48,379 bases of DNA from Bacteroidia bacterium (GTDB lineage Bacteria > Bacteroidota > Bacteroidia > Bacteroidales > UBA7960): the NCBI GenBank assembly GCA_007695305.1, contig REEA01000129.1, positions 1 to 48,379 of the forward strand, written 5' to 3'. The first letter of the stretch is position 1, and every line of letters begins with the position of its first letter. The position numbers and the translations under genes were made by a program. Positions 1-7,225 of the stretch are shown piece by piece. The notes under the pieces were generated by a model. It was given only the letters and a program-made list of their open reading frames with translations, ran no database searches and was not told where the DNA came from.

Positions 1-292
1 AAATAGTCTGATTAAAACACCTTTTTTTAGCACTCGTAAAACCTTAACTTACTAAATTTTATTGACCAAATCTATTTTCTCATTCGCCTTGCTGCTTTGC
101 TTCTTCTTACCAAATTCATTGCATTGGCAGCAGGTGCAGATGAAGTAACCGGTTAATAAACGGCTGATCATAAAAAGGGGCTTGCAACGGTTTTTGAAAG
201 GGGATCAGAAAAACCCCACCGTGCAGGTCCCTTTTGCGCATTGAGTTGTAATTTGTTTTTAAGGTTGTATTTTTGTAAGAAAATCATAGCCA
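1..292. other. 5' edge of window, no gene supported
   Basis: No start-to-stop coding region is visible here. One plus-strand frame, about 39-156, stays open and encodes a hydrophobic stretch ending before a TAA, but it has no start codon and looks accidental. Short complementary arms around 190-216 (ggttttt with aaaaacc) could form a weak hairpin. The only site I can support is the promoter of the two-component system at the right end. Confidence 0.5.
246..275 (+). promoter_or_regulatory. Bacteroidota-type promoter of the two-component operon
   Basis: A TTG at 246-248 (-33 element), a 19-base spacer and TATTTTTG at 268-275 (-7 element, consensus TAnnTTTG) match the known primary-sigma promoter of Bacteroidota. 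Transcription would begin near 281, giving a very short leader before the ATG at 293. The motif is read from sequence; activity is inferred. Confidence 0.6.
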
Positions 293-982
293 ATGGCAAC
301 TATTCTGATCATTGAGGACGATAAAAGGCTGGCTGAGATCATACAACGTGGGCTCGGGGATAATGCCTACAAAACCCACATTGCATATGATGGGCGTATG
401 GGATTGAAACTGGCACTGGCAAATGATTATGATCTGATTGTTTCTGATATCGTGCTCCCTGAAATGAATGGGCTGGAACTATGCCGGAAAATCAGGGCCA
501 GCAAACCTGCCATACCAATCCTGATGCTGACAGCCCTCGGTACAACCGATGACAAGGTGGAAGGCTTTGATGCCGGTGCTGATGACTACCTGATTAAACC
601 ATTTGAATTTCGTGAACTGCTGGCCAGAATAAGGGCTTTGCTCAAAAGAGCCGGAAACGCTTCGATGATGCAAAATCCGGTGCTGAAGTACCATGACCTG
701 GAAATCAATATACACAACAAAACAGCACGGCGAGGTGATCTTGCCATCAAACTCACGCCCAAGGAATTTAAATTACTGGAATATCTGCTCAGCAACACCG
801 AAAGGGTGCTTAGCAGATCAGAAATAGCCGAAAAAGTGTGGGATACACATTTCGACACAGGCACCAATTTTATTGATGTTTATATCAATTATCTGAGAAA
901 AAAAATTGATAAACCTTTTCAGACGAAGCTGATACATACCAGGGCAGGGATGGGGTTTATTCTTGAAAAAGAACAAGCCTGA
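293..982 (+). CDS. OmpR/PhoB-family response regulator
   Basis: This is a two-domain DNA-binding response regulator of 229 residues, the usual length. The receiver domain (about 3-115) has the acidic pocket E8/D9/D10, the phosphoacceptor D52 (VSDIVLPEMNG), T80 and the invariant K102 (LIKPF). The C-terminal part (about 130-227) is an OmpR-type winged helix, recognisable from LTPKEFKLLEYLL and the closing RAGMGFIL. Phosphorylation by the kinase encoded 17 bases downstream should switch its binding to promoter DNA. The target genes cannot be told from sequence; the family includes CusR/CopR-like metal regulators as well as general envelope regulators. The ATG at 293 follows a good promoter with a leader of about 12 bases. 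Confidence 0.95.
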   Translation: MATILIIEDDKRLAEIIQRGLGDNAYKTHIAYDGRMGLKLALANDYDLIVSDIVLPEMNGLELCRKIRASKPAIPILMLTALGTTDDKVEGFDAGADDYLIKPFEFRELLARIRALLKRAGNASMMQNPVLKYHDLEINIHNKTARRGDLAIKLTPKEFKLLEYLLSNTERVLSRSEIAEKVWDTHFDTGTNFIDVYINYLRKKIDKPFQTKLIHTRAGMGFILEKEQA

Positions 983-999
983 TCTCCAAATTTGCAACC

Positions 1000-2391
1000 A
1001 TGAGAATCAGAAGCCGGCTTACCCTTTTGTTCACGATCATAAATGCGGCAATATTGCTGCTGTTTGCCATATACATTTATTCCTCATCTGCCGGAAATCG
1101 CCGGGAGGCATTTTTCATTCAGCTGCGAAAAGAGTCCATGACAAGGGCAAATCTATTGTTTGATACCGGTGTTGATGCAGAAACCCTGCAAACCATTTAT
1201 TTACAGGACAGGGAAATAATGAGCCCGGTGGAAGTTGCTATCTATGATACAGCATTCAATTTGTTGTATCACGATGCAGAAGGTGTTGATTTTTTGAACG
1301 AAACCCCTGAAATGATCCAACTGATCGTGGAGAAGGAAGAGATTCGCTTTACACAGGAAGGATGGGAGGTTATAGGCATGCTCTTTGACCACAATGATAA
1401 GCAATATGTGATTACCGCTGCAGCCTATGATGAATATGGCCAACAGGCTCTTAGAAACCTGCGGGGAAGTCTTTTTATAGCATTGTTGGCAGCCACTGTG
1501 GTAACCTATTTCGCCGGGCGTTATTTTTCTGATAAGGTGTTAAAACCGGTTTCGCGAATGGCATCAAAAGCCGGGTCCATCAGTGCTACAAATCTTCATT
1601 TGAGGCTTAAAGAAGACACCGGAAGGGATGAGCTTGCTGAACTGGCATCCACATTTAATCAGATGCTCGACCGGCTGGAACAATCTTTTGACGCTCAGCG
1701 CGAATTTGTTTCCAACATCGCACACGAATTACGAACCCCTTTAAGTGCTGTTATCGGTGAAGCCGAATTGGCCCTGTCAGGTCAAAAGCTGCCGGCTCAC
1801 TGCCAATCATCCTTTGAAAATATCCTCAAAGATACCCGCCGGTTGTCCCGGCTTGGCACAGGCCTTATGGATATGGCCAAAGCCAGCTATGAGACACATC
1901 AAATCAGTCAGCAAAGCATGCGTCTCGACGAAGTAATTATGGATGCCCGTCTGGACATCTTGAATGACCATCCTGATTATAAAATTAATATGCATGTAGA
2001 TGAAAGTCTTGATGACGAAAGCCAGGTAACCATGCAGGGCAACTTTTACCTGTTAAAGGTTGCTTTCGCCAACCTTATGGACAATGCCTGCAAATTTTCC
2101 GGGGATAAAACCGCGCGAATAACCTTGCGAAAAAGCCAAAATGGCCGGGAACTTGTGGTTACCATCTCCGATCGCGGTATTGGAATACCGGCAGAAGACC
2201 TGCAACACGTATTCAATCCCTTCTACAGGGGCAAAAATAGTACAGAAAACGACGGGAGTGGCATTGGCTTGTCGCTGGTACAAAGGATTATTCGGCTCCA
2301 TAATGCTGATATTGAACTGAATTCGACCCCCGGCAAAGGAACGGATGTGCATGTGAAAGTCAGTATCAAACCCGTAACCCTTAAACCATAG
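1000..2391 (+). CDS. Membrane sensor histidine kinase (HAMP type)
   Basis: This is the partner of the response regulator just upstream, a 463-residue inner-membrane kinase. A first membrane helix (about 8-28) and a second (about 155-175) enclose a periplasmic sensor of about 125 residues. HAMP follows (about 176-230), then the HisKA dimerisation domain with the phosphorylated histidine H242 in FVSNIAHELRTPLS, then HATPase_c with an N-box (MDNACKF), G1 (DRGIGIP) and G2 (GSGIGLSLVQ). All catalytic boxes are intact. The periplasmic domain has no motif that names the signal. The layout resembles CusS/ArlS-type kinases, but no metal ligand cluster is evident. Confidence 0.95.
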   Translation: MRIRSRLTLLFTIINAAILLLFAIYIYSSSAGNRREAFFIQLRKESMTRANLLFDTGVDAETLQTIYLQDREIMSPVEVAIYDTAFNLLYHDAEGVDFLNETPEMIQLIVEKEEIRFTQEGWEVIGMLFDHNDKQYVITAAAYDEYGQQALRNLRGSLFIALLAATVVTYFAGRYFSDKVLKPVSRMASKAGSISATNLHLRLKEDTGRDELAELASTFNQMLDRLEQSFDAQREFVSNIAHELRTPLSAVIGEAELALSGQKLPAHCQSSFENILKDTRRLSRLGTGLMDMAKASYETHQISQQSMRLDEVIMDARLDILNDHPDYKINMHVDESLDDESQVTMQGNFYLLKVAFANLMDNACKFSGDKTARITLRKSQNGRELVVTISDRGIGIPAEDLQHVFNPFYRGKNSTENDGSGIGLSLVQRIIRLHNADIELNSTPGKGTDVHVKVSIKPVTLKP

Positions 2392-2420
2392 ATGGATATA
2401 GAAAAGGATGCCGCACTTAT

Positions 2421-2451
2421 TTTGTGCTGCCATTAAAAGGTCTTATCTTTG
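2421..2451 (+). promoter_or_regulatory. Strong Bacteroidota promoter
   Basis: TTTG at 2421-2424, a 19-base spacer and TATCTTTG at 2444-2451 match both consensus elements exactly. The predicted start near 2457 leaves a leader of about 26 bases before the ATG at 2483. This separates the next two genes from the two-component operon. Confidence 0.75.
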
Positions 2452-2482
2452 TTAAGATAGTACTAACTAAAAAGCCAATACG

Positions 2483-2794
2483 ATGTCTGTATTGATGGAA
2501 TTTGCGATGTTTCCTACCGATAAGGGAGAGAGCGTTAGTCCTTATGTGAGCAAAATTATCAAAATGATTGATGAATCAGGGTATGAGTATCGGCTGACAC
2601 CCATGGGTACCATTGTGGAAGCCGATGACCTGAAAGAGATTTTATCATTGGTGGAAAAGGCCTACAAAATTCTTGAACCTGATTGCAGGCGCGTGTATTC
2701 AGCCATCAAACTGGATATCCGTCAAGGGGCGAAAAACTGCCTTGAAAAGAAAGTGCAGGCAATAGAGAATCAGATAGGAAAGGTAAAAAAATAG
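2483..2794 (+). CDS. MTH1187/YkoF-like thiamine-binding family protein (DUF77)
   Basis: This small cytosolic protein of 103 residues has the ferredoxin-like fold signature of the MTH1187/YqgV family (DUF77, Thiamine_BP): an N-terminal strand ending in FAMFPTDKGESVSPYV, the motif YRLTPMGTIVEAD, and a helix with the spacing typical of the family. Members form dimers or tetramers and several bind thiamine or a related small ligand; the physiological role is poorly defined. The full family length is present. The gene sits 4 bases ahead of the fucose-isomerase-like gene, so the two are co-transcribed from the promoter at 2421. No thiamine biosynthesis gene or TPP riboswitch is visible nearby. Confidence 0.85.
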   Translation: MSVLMEFAMFPTDKGESVSPYVSKIIKMIDESGYEYRLTPMGTIVEADDLKEILSLVEKAYKILEPDCRRVYSAIKLDIRQGAKNCLEKKVQAIENQIGKVKK

Positions 2795-2798
2795 ACCA

Positions 2799-3977
2799 AT
2801 GCGCAGCATGAACATCAGGATCAGGCTGGTTGCCTTCCGGGATGCTCCGGCGGAAGTCTGTGAGCAGGCCCAAAACCACCTCACTAAGGGTTTTCCAAAT
2901 ATTCATTTTACTTTTGCTGATCAGTCCCCTGATGTAATATGTTTTGCCAGTGGAGGCTCTGAGGAAATGGCTGTTTCTCTGATGGAACCCGGGCGGTTTT
3001 ACCTGCTACTGGCCGGTGATCAAGGAAACGCTTATGCCGCAGCTACTGAAGTCAAAGCATGGGCAGACCTCAACGGAAGGTCCACAAAGCTTGTTACCAT
3101 CAAACAGGCCATGGAAGAAAATATCCTTGTTCATTTGTCCGGTATAACCCAAGCCCGTCATCTGCTGCAGCAGCAGAAAGCTGCTTTGATAGGGGAGGTT
3201 TCCCATTGGCTTGTTGCTTCACATTTTCCGCTGTCGCTAGCCCGGGATCGTTTTGGGATCAACATGATCCATCTTCCCTGGAAAACCTTGCCAGACTATT
3301 TGGAATGCCCGCCGGACCAAGAGTTTTTGAATGTTTTTGCTGAAATCCAGGAAAAGAATCTTGAAAAAGAAGCCCGCATCCATACCTTTATTCAACAAAT
3401 CGTTACGGAATACAAATTGGATGGCGTTTCTGTGGAGTGTTTTTCCATGGTTAAAGATCGGGGTGTAACGGCATGTCTATCTTTGGCGTTATTAAACAGC
3501 CAAAATATTTTGGCCGCTTGCGAGGGCGACTTGGTGAGCCTGACGGGCATGATGGTCGTCAGGGCCTTAACAGGGCACGTTCCATGGATGGCCAATGTGG
3601 CATCCATCAACCACCACCATGTTCTATTTGCACATTGTACCGCTCCTTTACACGTTGTTCGCGCGTATTCATTACCTACCCATTTTGAAACTGACAAATC
3701 TGCAGCAGTGCAGGGTGTTTTGGATATGGAAGATGTGACGATTTACCGCCTCAATGCTCAACTGAACAAAGCTTTTATTGCAGAAGGAAAGATTGTTTCC
3801 AGACCTCAGCATGATTTTGCCTGCCGCACACAGGTTGAGGTAGCTCTTTCTTCCGCAGACTTGCACTCATTGCGTGAAAATCCGCTTGGCAATCATCATC
3901 TCATTATTCCGGGCAGGTATGGCAATATGTTACGATGGTTTGGGTTGGTCTTCGGGCTTCAGGCAATACAAGGATGA
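2799..3977 (+). CDS. L-fucose/L-arabinose isomerase-like protein
   Basis: This 392-residue protein resembles the fucose isomerase family. The C-terminal half has family-type metal-site contexts: an acidic residue in AACEGDLVSL and a histidine in VLFAHCTAPLHVV. The N-terminal half is a Rossmann-like sugar-isomerase domain, with SVECFSMVKDRGVTAC before the metal-site region. It is shorter than classical FucI (about 590) and matches the compact isomerase-like proteins often annotated only as 'fucose isomerase'. The substrate cannot be inferred, because there is no kinase, aldolase or sugar transporter next to it. Two starts are possible, 2799 and 2808. The gene ends just before a micro-satellite. 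Confidence 0.75.
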   Translation: MRSMNIRIRLVAFRDAPAEVCEQAQNHLTKGFPNIHFTFADQSPDVICFASGGSEEMAVSLMEPGRFYLLLAGDQGNAYAAATEVKAWADLNGRSTKLVTIKQAMEENILVHLSGITQARHLLQQQKAALIGEVSHWLVASHFPLSLARDRFGINMIHLPWKTLPDYLECPPDQEFLNVFAEIQEKNLEKEARIHTFIQQIVTEYKLDGVSVECFSMVKDRGVTACLSLALLNSQNILAACEGDLVSLTGMMVVRALTGHVPWMANVASINHHHVLFAHCTAPLHVVRAYSLPTHFETDKSAAVQGVLDMEDVTIYRLNAQLNKAFIAEGKIVSRPQHDFACRTQVEVALSSADLHSLRENPLGNHHLIIPGRYGNMLRWFGLVFGLQAIQG

Positions 3978-3993
3978 AAGTTATAAGGAGTAG

Positions 3994-4089
3994 AGGTCGA
4001 AAGGTCGAAAGGTCGAAAGTCTCTTAAGTCTCTTAAGTCTCTTAAGTCTCTTAAGTCTCTTAAGTCTCTTAAGTCCATTAAGTCCAGCT
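3994..4089. repeat. Compound tandem micro-repeat (8-bp then 9-bp units)
   Basis: Three perfect copies of aggtcgaa (3994-4017) run directly into six perfect copies of agtctctta (4018-4071), followed by two decayed copies (4072-4089). The array lies between the convergent stops of the isomerase-like gene (3977) and the first DUF3782 gene (4132). It is expected to mutate by slippage and may vary in copy number. Confidence 0.95.
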
Positions 4090-4131
4090 TATCCCTCAGC
4101 TCCCAGCTCCCCAAAACATTATCATCATTGT

Positions 4132-4779
4132 TCAAAACGGTTTTGGTCTGAAATCCTCGCTGTTGATGATGCTGGCGCTTTTCCCGGTAGCCCTGATGAC
4201 GAAAAGGCCGTTGTTTTCGGCCATCTGAATACAATTCTTATCAGCCCTGAGATAGGCCACGGCGCCATACACGGTCATATCGCTGTAGCGGGGCATCCAG
4301 ATTTTGACTTTTTCCAGCTTCTCGAGGAAATATTTCACATCTCCGGTCTTCATGGTGGTTTTTACTTCCACGAATACCAGCTCGTTACCATTCTCCGCCA
4401 GGATATCAAATTCGTAACCTGGTCGGGGCTGCTTGCTTTCAATGCGCTGCTGCGTCCGGTGTACCTTGATGCCCCTGGCATTGAGCAGCTGGATCAGGTC
4501 TCCTTCAATAAGCGATTCCATCAACTTTCCCCACTGTGATGTAAACAGTTCGCTGAGTTGCTTCAGTTTCTTATCGGTTGCCTTAAATTGCTTTTCTGTT
4601 TCCTTAAACTGTTCAGCAGTTTCCTGAAATCGCTTGTCCGTTTCCTGAAATCGCTTGTCTGTTTCCTGAAACATTCTCCATACATCACGGGCACTAAGGG
4701 GCTGCGCATATGATGCTTCAGGTTCATTCAGCCCGGATGTGCCGGACTTCGGGTTTCGATACTTTTTTCGTTTGCTCAT
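4132..4779 (-). CDS. Coiled-coil PD-(D/E)XK nuclease-like protein (DUF3782 type), copy 1
   Basis: This 215-residue protein has three parts. A basic N-terminus (MSKRKKYRNPK) is followed at about 35-85 by a run of heptads (RFQETDK, RFQETDK, RFQETAE, QFKETEK, QFKATDK, KLKQLSE) predicted to form a coiled coil. The C-terminal half looks like a PD-(D/E)XK fold: an Asp in YEFDILAENG and the E-x-K of VFVEVKTTM. DUF3782-type proteins with this build are common in cyanobacteria and Bacteroidota and are usually called restriction-endonuclease-like; their function is unproven. A close paralogue lies 208 bases upstream in the same orientation. Copy 1 carries about three more heptads than copy 2. Confidence 0.8.
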   Translation of the reverse strand: MSKRKKYRNPKSGTSGLNEPEASYAQPLSARDVWRMFQETDKRFQETDKRFQETAEQFKETEKQFKATDKKLKQLSELFTSQWGKLMESLIEGDLIQLLNARGIKVHRTQQRIESKQPRPGYEFDILAENGNELVFVEVKTTMKTGDVKYFLEKLEKVKIWMPRYSDMTVYGAVAYLRADKNCIQMAENNGLFVIRATGKSASIINSEDFRPKPF

Positions 4780-4872
4780 CTTCTTTATTGCTTATTCAGC
4801 TATGGCCAATTTGTGTAAACATTTGCTTCATGATTTATTTTTCATAAAGGAACCTCCGCTGAGACTATTTAT

Positions 4873-4991
4873 AGTAACTACATTTTGTTAGCTATTGATA
4901 GCTATTGAGGTCAGTTTTCGCTTTGTATTCCACTTTCTGCGTTTGAGCCTCGCCAATTATCAATCACCAATCATCAATCACCAATCATCAA
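4873..4991. repeat. Short direct repeats between the paralogues
   Basis: A 10-base unit (agctattgat, then agctattgag) occurs near 4890-4909, and a 14-base unit (atcaatcaccaatc) is repeated at 4959-4972 and 4973-4986 with a partial third copy reaching the stop codon of copy 2. These low-complexity repeats flank the duplicated gene and may be traces of the duplication. Confidence 0.8.
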
Positions 4992-5572
4992 AACGGTTTT
5001 GGTCTGAAATCCTCGCTGTTGATGATGCTGGCGCTTTTCCCGGTAGCCCTGATGACGAAAAGGCCGTTGTTTTCGGCCATCTGAATACAATTCTTATCAG
5101 CCCTGAGATAGGCCACGGCGCCATACACGGTCATATCGCTGTAGCGGGGCATCCAGATTTTGACTTTTTCCAGCTTCTCGAGGAAATATTTCACATCTCC
5201 TGTCTTCATGGTGGTTTTTACTTCCACGAATACCAGTTCATGGCCATTTTCCGCCAGGATATCAAACTCGTAAGCCGGTCCTGGCTGTTTGCTTTCAATG
5301 CGTTGCTGCGTCCGGTAAACCTTGACACCCCTTGCATTAAGTAAAGGTATCAGGTCGCCTTCCACCAGCGATTCCATCAGTTTGCCCCATTGCGATGTAA
5401 ACAATTCGCTGAGCTGTTTCAGTTTCTTGTCCGTTTCCTTAAACTGTTTATCCGTTTCTTTAAACAGTCTCCAAACATCCTGGGCACTCAGGGGCTGCGT
5501 GTATGGCACCTCAGGTTCATTCAGCCTGTTGCTGATGATCTTCGGGCTTTTGTACTTTTTTCGCTTGTTCAT
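4988..5572 (-). CDS. Coiled-coil PD-(D/E)XK nuclease-like protein (DUF3782 type), copy 2
   Basis: This is the upstream paralogue of the gene at 4132-4779. The ATG at 5572 (MNKRKKYKSPK) is chosen because it aligns with the start of copy 1; the frame stays open to 5641 but that extension has no counterpart. It gives 194 residues. The coiled coil is shorter (LFKETDK, QFKETDK, KLKQLSE). The nuclease-like core has the same candidate residues, the Asp in YEFDILAENG and the E-x-K of FVEVKTTM. The last 83 codons are almost identical in DNA to copy 1, whereas the first half has drifted to roughly 80% identity, which points to recent gene conversion. It could form a hetero-oligomer with copy 1 through the heptads. 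Confidence 0.8.
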   Translation of the reverse strand: MNKRKKYKSPKIISNRLNEPEVPYTQPLSAQDVWRLFKETDKQFKETDKKLKQLSELFTSQWGKLMESLVEGDLIPLLNARGVKVYRTQQRIESKQPGPAYEFDILAENGHELVFVEVKTTMKTGDVKYFLEKLEKVKIWMPRYSDMTVYGAVAYLRADKNCIQMAENNGLFVIRATGKSASIINSEDFRPKPF

Positions 5573-5939
5573 AATCAGTATCCTCTTTTCAGCATTAATC
5601 GATATGTGTAAATAGATACTTAATGCATAAAACTTATACAAAAATATATAAAATTTAACCTTATTACAAAAAAATATCTATAAAATAATTTAAACGGTCA
5701 ATTATGGTATTTAAGCGGTTGTGGTTTACTTCCGGGAAAAAGACCGGGTGCTGTATTTGATCATGGTAAAAAGTAATAAACACTTGACAGGAACGAGGGA
5801 AGGGGTGCTTTCCGTTGTTATGTTTTTTCTTTATCTTTACATGATCAAAAATGTCCGGGACGATCATGTCCGGATAAATGTAGCACAGGAAACTGAAATC
5901 CCTGACTTTTTCAGACAATAATACAAAGACTATAAACAT
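5573..5939. other. AT-rich intergenic region, no gene supported
   Basis: This 367-base stretch separates the divergent DUF3782 copy 2 and the small gene at 5940. The left third is very AT-rich. Overlapping open frames exist on both strands, but none has family-like sequence or consistent codon use. A tgtccgg word is repeated at about 5850 and 5868. A TATCTTTA at 5832-5839 resembles a -7 element but lacks a well-spaced -33 partner. Confidence 0.5.
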
Positions 5940-6131
5940 ATGGGAAAAGCCATTGTAAAATGCACCATCGCCACCTATGGGATCGATGAATATGTGGTGG
6001 AAGTCCCCTGCGGTAAAGACGATGTGGACGAGATCATTATCTCAAAAGCATGGAAAAAACTCAAGGATGATGAAGGCGGATCACTTCCTTATGGTGGTCG
6101 CTCAGCAGAAATCCTCAAACGCATTGATTGA
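5940..6131 (+). CDS. Small hypothetical protein (63 aa)
   Basis: This 63-residue ORF starts at an ATG and ends at TGA. The peptide is mixed alpha/beta and charged, with the pattern KCTIATYGIDEYVVEVPCGKD at the N-terminus and a GGSLPYGGRSAEIL tail. It has no signal peptide or membrane helix. I do not recognise a family. It reads as genuine coding sequence because hydrophobic and charged positions alternate as in a strand-turn-strand-helix and there is no low complexity. Neighbours give no functional clue. Confidence 0.6.
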   Translation: MGKAIVKCTIATYGIDEYVVEVPCGKDDVDEIIISKAWKKLKDDEGGSLPYGGRSAEILKRID

Positions 6132-6286
6132 GCTCAGACTTCCATTTTAACCTCCATACAAACCCATTATACTGCAGAGTGTTACGCAAAAACCTGTGTG
6201 CAACTGCTTGCATGTCCACTTTGTTAAAATCCTAAACAATTGTTAAATATCTTTAAAAAACACAAACATTTTACATCAGGATGTTG

Positions 6287-6320
6287 TTTGGTATAAAAGA
6301 AATGGGTACCTTTATACTTG
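6287..6320 (+). promoter_or_regulatory. Possible promoter of the HMA-domain gene
   Basis: TTTG at 6287-6290 and TATACTTG at 6313-6320 (one mismatch to TAnnTTTG) are separated by 22 bases, which is longer than the 19 seen at the best promoters here. The expected start near 6326 lies about 50 bases upstream of the gene. Confidence 0.35.
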
Positions 6321-6375
6321 TTTAGGCACAAAATCTAAATTCAATTGTTGAACTTTCTAAAAAAAAATGATCATT

Positions 6376-6753
6376 ATGAGAAACTTATTTTTCGTAGCAG
6401 CCTTGATGCTTCCAATGCTGGCAATGGCAATGGGAACCACCCAAACGGTAGAGTTTAAGGTTAACGGCAACTGTGGAGGTTGTAAAGCAGCCATTGAAAA
6501 CGCTGCCAAGATTGAAGGTGTGGCAAAAGCAGAATGGTCGGTAGAAACCAAATTGCTTTCCCTTACCTACTGCACCGAAACTGTAGATATTAACGATGTG
6601 TATCAGAAAATCGCTGACGCAGGCTATTCCTCTGAAAAACTCGAAGCTACAGGAGCACCCGATTGCGGAAACACTGAAGTACAATCAAACTGTGGTTCAG
6701 ACACCGAAAAAAAGGAAACCACTGTTAGAACAAACACTGGAGGAGGTTGCTAA
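6376..6753 (+). CDS. Exported heavy-metal-associated (HMA) domain protein
   Basis: This is a predicted periplasmic metal-binding protein of 125 residues. The N-terminus (MRNLFFVAALMLPMLAMA) is a signal peptide with a likely cut after AMA. An HMA fold follows (about 22-90) with the metal motif NCGGCK, equivalent to the CxxC of MerP/CopZ. The C-terminal tail has further cysteines (DCGNTE, SNCGSD and a terminal GGGC) and may be disordered. The start at 6376 is preferred over 6367 because it gives a cleaner signal sequence. Such proteins commonly accompany copper or mercury efflux systems, but none is adjacent. A strong terminator follows at 6925-6975, so this looks like a single-gene transcript. 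Confidence 0.85.
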   Translation: MRNLFFVAALMLPMLAMAMGTTQTVEFKVNGNCGGCKAAIENAAKIEGVAKAEWSVETKLLSLTYCTETVDINDVYQKIADAGYSSEKLEATGAPDCGNTEVQSNCGSDTEKKETTVRTNTGGGC

Positions 6754-6924
6754 AACGATCTTTCTAATCAGAGTCTGTCACTAAAGTCAGGTGTCTGATC
6801 TGTAATTTTCTGGTTCAAGGCTTGCGCAGTTTTCAAAATCAAGGAGTTTACTATTGTAAATGACTGTTTTCAAAACAAGCATAACGAAGAAACCGGACAT
6901 TATACACGGACACTTAATAATCCA

Positions 6925-6975
6925 AACCGGCACATAGAACCCTCACATTTACGGGTTGCAATGTGCCGGTTTTTT
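6925..6975 (+). terminator. Rho-independent terminator
   Basis: Arms aaccggcacat (6925-6935) and atgtgccggtt (6961-6971) are perfectly complementary over 11 bases and are followed by a T-run ending at 6975. An inner aaccc/gggtt pair extends the hairpin. It lies downstream of the HMA-domain gene on the plus strand. Confidence 0.85.
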
Positions 6976-7003
6976 CAAATGGTATAACAGGCAAATGATA
7001 CAA

Positions 7004-7222
7004 TCAATCATTTGTTTTGCTCTTCTCCTCCTCCAAACCATCCAAAATCTTTTGTACGTCAGACTCTGTGTGATACAGTTTTTCTTTACAGATTTGGATC
7101 AGCTCAGCAGCCCGTTTCACTTTATCTGACAGCTCATCCACACCAATTTCACCTTCTTCCATATCAGCAACAATCTGTTGCAGCTCCTCAAAAGCCTCCC
7201 TGTATCCTGTTTTCTTTTCCAT
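7004..7222 (-). CDS. xseB: Exodeoxyribonuclease VII small subunit
   Basis: This 72-residue protein has the XseB pattern: an N-terminal YREAFEELQQIVADMEEGEI helix and a second helix through VDELSDKVKRAAELIQICKEKL, forming a helical hairpin that binds the large subunit. Exonuclease VII degrades single-stranded DNA into oligonucleotides in both directions and takes part in repair. Length is normal. The gene begins 3 bases after the stop of xseA, as expected for a coupled operon. Confidence 0.95.
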   Translation of the reverse strand: MEKKTGYREAFEELQQIVADMEEGEIGVDELSDKVKRAAELIQICKEKLYHTESDVQKILDGLEEEKSKTND

Positions 7223-7225
7223 GAT

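Noticed and set aside
39-156. Hydrophobic plus-strand frame at the left edge ending in ADEVTG
   Set aside because: It has no start codon within the window and no family resemblance; an open frame of this length is expected by chance.
2409-2431. Imperfect hairpin gccgcac/gtgctgc after the histidine kinase gene
   Set aside because: The stem has a mismatch and no T-tract, and it overlaps the -33 element of the next promoter.
3994-4089. Possible CRISPR array
   Set aside because: Units are 8 and 9 bases long without spacers, so this is a tandem micro-repeat, not CRISPR.
3959-4234. Minus-strand frame with repeated LRD units over the micro-satellite
   Set aside because: The peptide repeat is just the 9-base repeat translated; the frame overlaps the start of no known gene and lacks a start signal.
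4433-5615. Plus-strand open frames rich in Ser/Cys/Phe across the DUF3782 genes
   Set aside because: They are antisense mirrors of the coiled-coil and nuclease-like genes, and their composition follows from the opposite strand.
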